The notes under the pieces: model-generated | The model's input: only the letters and a program-made list of their open reading frames with translations | What the model was told of the DNA's origin: nothing | Database searches by the model: none | Source of the DNA: Bacteroidetes bacterium QH_10_64_37 | GTDB lineage: Bacteria > Bacteroidota > Rhodothermia > Rhodothermales > Salinibacteraceae | Assembly (NCBI GenBank): GCA_003023105.1 | Contig: PXSZ01000029.1 | Coordinates: 1 to 15,966 of the forward strand | Reading direction: 5' to 3' | Length of the DNA: 15,966 bases | Made by a program: the position numbers and the translations under genes | In this document: positions 13,427 to 15,966 of the stretch, piece after piece | How the letters are laid out: each line of letters opens with the position of its first letter | How positions within the stretch are numbered: position 1 is the first letter of the stretch

Positions 13427-13902
13427 GGGGGAAGGGTTGGACGTGTGAAGGGGAGGAAGGAGCGTGGTCCCTACGGTCACAGCTCCGGAGATCGCCTCTC
13501 GCTCTTCACTTCTTTCCCCTTGCCCCTCGACCCGCTCGGACCGGCGCAGTGCCACGGATGCTCCCCATCCGGTCGGCGAGCACCTGCAGCCGACCGCGCC
13601 ACTCGGACGGCGCCGCGCTGCTGCCTCGCCGCAACCAACGCACGCGCCACGCTGCGGCCCACGCGCGCTACGCACGTACGACGGAGCAGTCGCAGCGGCA
13701 GGCTCCGTCACGGAAGCGCGGGACGCCTCGGCAATCGCTGCCCCATCCGCCACGACCACCGTCGATGGAGACAGCCCCGACGCCGACGAGACTCCGCTCC
13801 CGCTCAGAAACACCCCCGTCCCGATGGGCAACGCAAGAAGTCCAACGAGCGCGGCGCCCCTCAGGCATGCGCTCCTATTCTATTGCGGGTCTTGAGCTGT
13901 TT
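13427..13902. other. 476-base region without a supported gene, possible decayed gene
   Basis: All frames here look incidental: plus-strand frames are rich in Arg, Pro, Thr and Ala without any domain. On the minus strand, from about 13876 downwards, one frame reads ACLRGAALVGLLALPIGTG followed by a Ser/Ala-rich stretch, like a signal peptide. It has no ATG, and the nearby ATG at 13868 is in another frame. This could be a worn remnant of a small secreted protein gene downstream of the ABC ATPase. The first 35 bases hold octamer repeat copy C. Confidence 0.4.
13438..13461. repeat. Octamer minisatellite, copy C
   Basis: Three octamers follow the stop of the PLDc_N-type gene: TGGACGTG, TGAAGGGG, AGGAAGGA. 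The first is identical to a unit of copy B. The others are more worn. Confidence 0.65.
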
Positions 13903-13925
13903 CTATTGCGGGTCCTGAGCTGTGC
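13880..13925. repeat. 23-base tandem duplication across the ABC ATPase stop codon
   Basis: Copies at 13880-13902 and 13903-13925 share CTATTGCGGGTC-T/C-TGAGCTGT, 20 of their first 21 bases being identical. On the minus strand each reads ACA GCT CA(A/G) GAC CCG CAA TAG, that is T-A-Q-D-P-Q-stop. The gene ends in the first copy it meets (stop 13903-13905); the second copy lies beyond it as an untranslated duplicate. Confidence 0.95.
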
Positions 13926-14595
13926 TGCGGGGGGACACGGAGGCTTCGTCGGCGTCTTTTTCCCCGAGGGAAAGGACTTCATCAGCGAGGGGCGTGAGGG
14001 CGTCCGTCTGGTGGCTGGCAACGACCGCGAGTCCGCCGTCTTCAACGAAGGTGCGGATGAGATCGACGGTGGCCTCGGTGGTCGCCGTGTCGAGGCTGCG
14101 GAGGGGCTCGTCCATGAGCACGACCGCCGGCTCGGCCACGAACGCGGCAGCGACCTGCGCCTTCTGCACCATGCCACTCGAATAGGTGCCGATGAGATTG
14201 GATCGGCGCTCGTCGAGCCGGAGGCGATCGAGCAGCTGATCGATGCGGGCCGGGCCCGCGTCGTCCGTCCAGCGCCCGCGGCTGCGCAGGATCCATTCGA
14301 GCAACTCGACGGCCGTGAGGTGCTCGGGCAACTGGGGCCCGGCGTGGACGAGGCCGACCTGCTGGAGGTAGCGGTATGGCGTGTCGTGCACGTCGAGATC
14401 GCCGAAGTGCACGGTGCCGCTCGTGGGGTAAGCCTGCACGGACAGGAGACGCAGGAGCGTGGTCTTCCCCGCGCCGTTGGGCCCCACGAGGAGAGTCAGC
14501 GTCCCCGGCGTGAACGACCGCATGAGATTGTCGATGACGGGCGGCCCGTCGCCGTATCGTTTGGTCAGGCCATCGAGCGCAAGCGTGTCAGCCAT
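13903..14595 (-). CDS. ABC transporter ATP-binding protein
   Basis: This 230-residue ATPase is of the short ABC-2/CcmA-like type. Walker A GPNGAGKT is at 38-45, signature YSSGM (138-142), Walker B VVLMDEP (158-164), D-loop SLD (167-169) and H-loop H195. The usual Q-loop glutamine position reads H84 in VGLVHAGPQLPEHLTA, although Q88 is close by. The C-terminal 20 residues are acidic and Ser-rich. It follows the membrane protein gene at 14694-15959 by 98 bases on the same strand, so the two most likely form one transporter. The substrate is unknown. ATG 14595 is clear. Its last codons and stop are duplicated downstream (see 13880-13925). Confidence 0.92.
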   Translation of the reverse strand: MADTLALDGLTKRYGDGPPVIDNLMRSFTPGTLTLLVGPNGAGKTTLLRLLSVQAYPTSGTVHFGDLDVHDTPYRYLQQVGLVHAGPQLPEHLTAVELLEWILRSRGRWTDDAGPARIDQLLDRLRLDERRSNLIGTYSSGMVQKAQVAAAFVAEPAVVLMDEPLRSLDTATTEATVDLIRTFVEDGGLAVVASHQTDALTPLADEVLSLGEKDADEASVSPRSTAQDPQ

Positions 14596-14693
14596 GGGGC
14601 GTAGTTGATTTGAAACATCACGTAGATCCGTCCCGGGGGGCCGAAGGTCCATACCCTTGCGGTGCGGGACGGCTTTACCAATACGAGTTTCCC

Positions 14694-15959
14694 CTACGCC
14701 GCAGCCCACGCCGTCCCTTCTGTTGCGAGCGTCACGACCGCCGCCGCCCCCACCGACAGGCCCACGTGCACTGCGGCCCAGGTGCCCACCCAAGCGAGGC
14801 CGTAGGTGTCGCCAAACAGCGCCACGAGCCCGAGGCTCCCCACGTGCGCCCCGAACCAGCGCAGGTTCACAAACGTGCGGGTTCCGATCCAGTCCGCCAC
14901 CGACTGCAGGGCAAGCTGAAACGGGCGCGGGGCCGCCGAGGGCGTGCTCAGCACCGCACAGGCGGCCACCTGCCCCGTCATCACCACGAGCAGGTACGTC
15001 GTGACGAAGGCGGGAGCCACCCCGCGGATGCAGAAGAGCCACAGCCCGAGGTGGGCCACCGCCACGAGGCGGCCGAGGGGCACGCGGCGGTCGAGCTGTC
15101 GGACGCTCGCCCAGGCGGCCGGGCGCCATCGCGCGGGCACCCAGTAGAGGGCGTTGTAGGGCACCGGCTCGCGGTCGGTGGCCGCCACCGTGCCACCTCC
15201 CAGCACCTCCGCATAGAAGGCGGTGGTGTGGTAGAAATGTCGGTCGTACGCGAAACGGCACCGCCACAGGCGCGCTCCGGCCCAGCCGAGCAGAAGGAGT
15301 CCGGGAAGCCACGTGAGCAGTCCGGTCCCCATCTGCGCCCCCGCCGCGGTGGCCACCACGGCCCCGATGCCCACCGTAAAGCAGCGGGTGGTGGCAAAGA
15401 GGGCCGGAACCAGCCCGCGCGGCAGACTGACGCCCTGCCCCCGCTCCTCCACCGCCCGGCCGTACCACTGCCCGGCCCGCCCCTCGTGCCAGGCCTGCGA
15501 CCGGGCCCCGAGCGTGGCAAAGTGGACGAAGCTGTCCAAAGCAGCTCCCCCGAGCAGGACGAGCACCTGCCCCAGGGCCGCCGTCTTGAGGCCGAGGCGG
15601 CGGAGCGGCCCGCTGGAATCCCCGTAGGCCATGAGAAGCGCCGGCACCGCGACGAGCAGAACGAGCGGCCCCAGCCGACGCAGTTGGTAGCGAAGGAGAC
15701 GCGAAGGGGACCAGTTGAGCCGCTGCACCATCGAAACGTTCGGGTCCGGAAACAGCACGTTCGGTGGCGCCACGGCAAACAGACCAGCCCCGATGACGGC
15801 CCACAACCGCAGTCCGGCGGCGCGTGTCGTCGGATCCGCCCCGGCCGCCAGCAAGACCGCCGCCGCGCTCAGCACGCCGAGGAGGAGCCCGTACGCCAGC
15901 CGGGACGCCCACCCCACGCTGTGACGGACCGGGGAGGGAAGCGAGCGAGAAGACGGCAC
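14694..15959 (-). CDS. Multi-pass membrane protein, probable ABC permease partner
   Basis: The product is about 421 residues with roughly ten hydrophobic segments (about 20-40, 50-66, 97-112, 124-143, 186-207, 213-229, 296-313, 317-337, 371-384, 388-411). A polar loop at about 232-295 contains the distinctive AYDRHFYHTTAFYAEVLGGG and PYNALYWVPARWRP. I do not recognise the family. By adjacency to the ATPase gene it is likely the permease of the pair. The start is unsure: GTG 15959 is used, but the frame remains open to the window edge (15966), so the true start may lie outside. The length and the number of spans fit a two-times-six-span permease only loosely. Confidence 0.8.
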   Translation of the reverse strand: MPSSRSLPSPVRHSVGWASRLAYGLLLGVLSAAAVLLAAGADPTTRAAGLRLWAVIGAGLFAVAPPNVLFPDPNVSMVQRLNWSPSRLLRYQLRRLGPLVLLVAVPALLMAYGDSSGPLRRLGLKTAALGQVLVLLGGAALDSFVHFATLGARSQAWHEGRAGQWYGRAVEERGQGVSLPRGLVPALFATTRCFTVGIGAVVATAAGAQMGTGLLTWLPGLLLLGWAGARLWRCRFAYDRHFYHTTAFYAEVLGGGTVAATDREPVPYNALYWVPARWRPAAWASVRQLDRRVPLGRLVAVAHLGLWLFCIRGVAPAFVTTYLLVVMTGQVAACAVLSTPSAAPRPFQLALQSVADWIGTRTFVNLRWFGAHVGSLGLVALFGDTYGLAWVGTWAAVHVGLSVGAAAVVTLATEGTAWAAA

Positions 15960-15966
15960 GGCGAGC

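Noticed and set aside
12899..13831. Minus-strand frame of 310 codons across the PLDc_N gene and its spacers
   Set aside because: It starts with a TTG, translates repeat units at its end (EWGMGEH, YFHTSRLPHFHP) and is antisense to a convincing membrane protein gene.
13903..15912. Single 669-codon minus-strand frame that would fuse the ABC ATPase to an N-terminal domain
   Set aside because: The upstream part is in a different frame from the membrane protein and is Arg/Gly/Ala-rich shadow sequence; the ATPase has a normal ATG at 14595.

Overview
The window looks like a chromosomal segment of a high-GC member of the Bacteroidota/Rhodothermota, most like a halophile of the Salinibacter type. I infer this from the high GC content, the acidic proteins, the near absence of Shine-Dalgarno sequences before starts, and the gene mix. 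No taxonomic marker is present, so it remains an inference. There are 14 intact protein genes and one interrupted gene. I see no tRNA, rRNA, CRISPR array or insertion sequence.

Layout. Positions 111-2127 (minus) hold a three-gene cluster: an ECF sigma factor, a one-pass membrane protein in the anti-sigma position, and a signal-peptide-bearing coiled-coil protein. Behind its promoter side lies radA (2263-3642, minus). Divergent from radA is an mlaE-mlaF-mlaD lipid-transport cluster (3804-6504, plus), followed by a DUF445 membrane protein (6636-7853). A 318-base spacer with a REP-like palindrome leads to a wax ester synthase/diacylglycerol acyltransferase (8172-9617, plus). It overlaps tail-to-tail by 10 bases with a phasin-like granule protein (9608-10096, minus), which suggests a storage-lipid locus.

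Next on the minus strand come a small gene coupled by an ATGA overlap to a zeta-toxin-family kinase whose frame is broken by one TGA, an SCP2-like protein and a Dus-family tRNA-dihydrouridine synthase. A small PLDc_N-type membrane protein (13136-13426) is on the plus strand. The window closes with a minus-strand ABC transporter pair, a multi-pass membrane protein followed by its ATPase.

The most distinctive feature is in the gaps rather than the genes. Spacers and gene ends are built of short tandem duplications with many periods (7, 8, 15, 16, 19, 22 and 23 bases). Several sit exactly on start or stop codons. At mlaF a 16-base duplication of the first codons creates a seven-codon upstream frame and puts a perfect Shine-Dalgarno match (GAGGTGA) before the real start, in a region where other genes lack one. 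At the ABC ATPase a 23-base duplication repeats the last codons and the stop.
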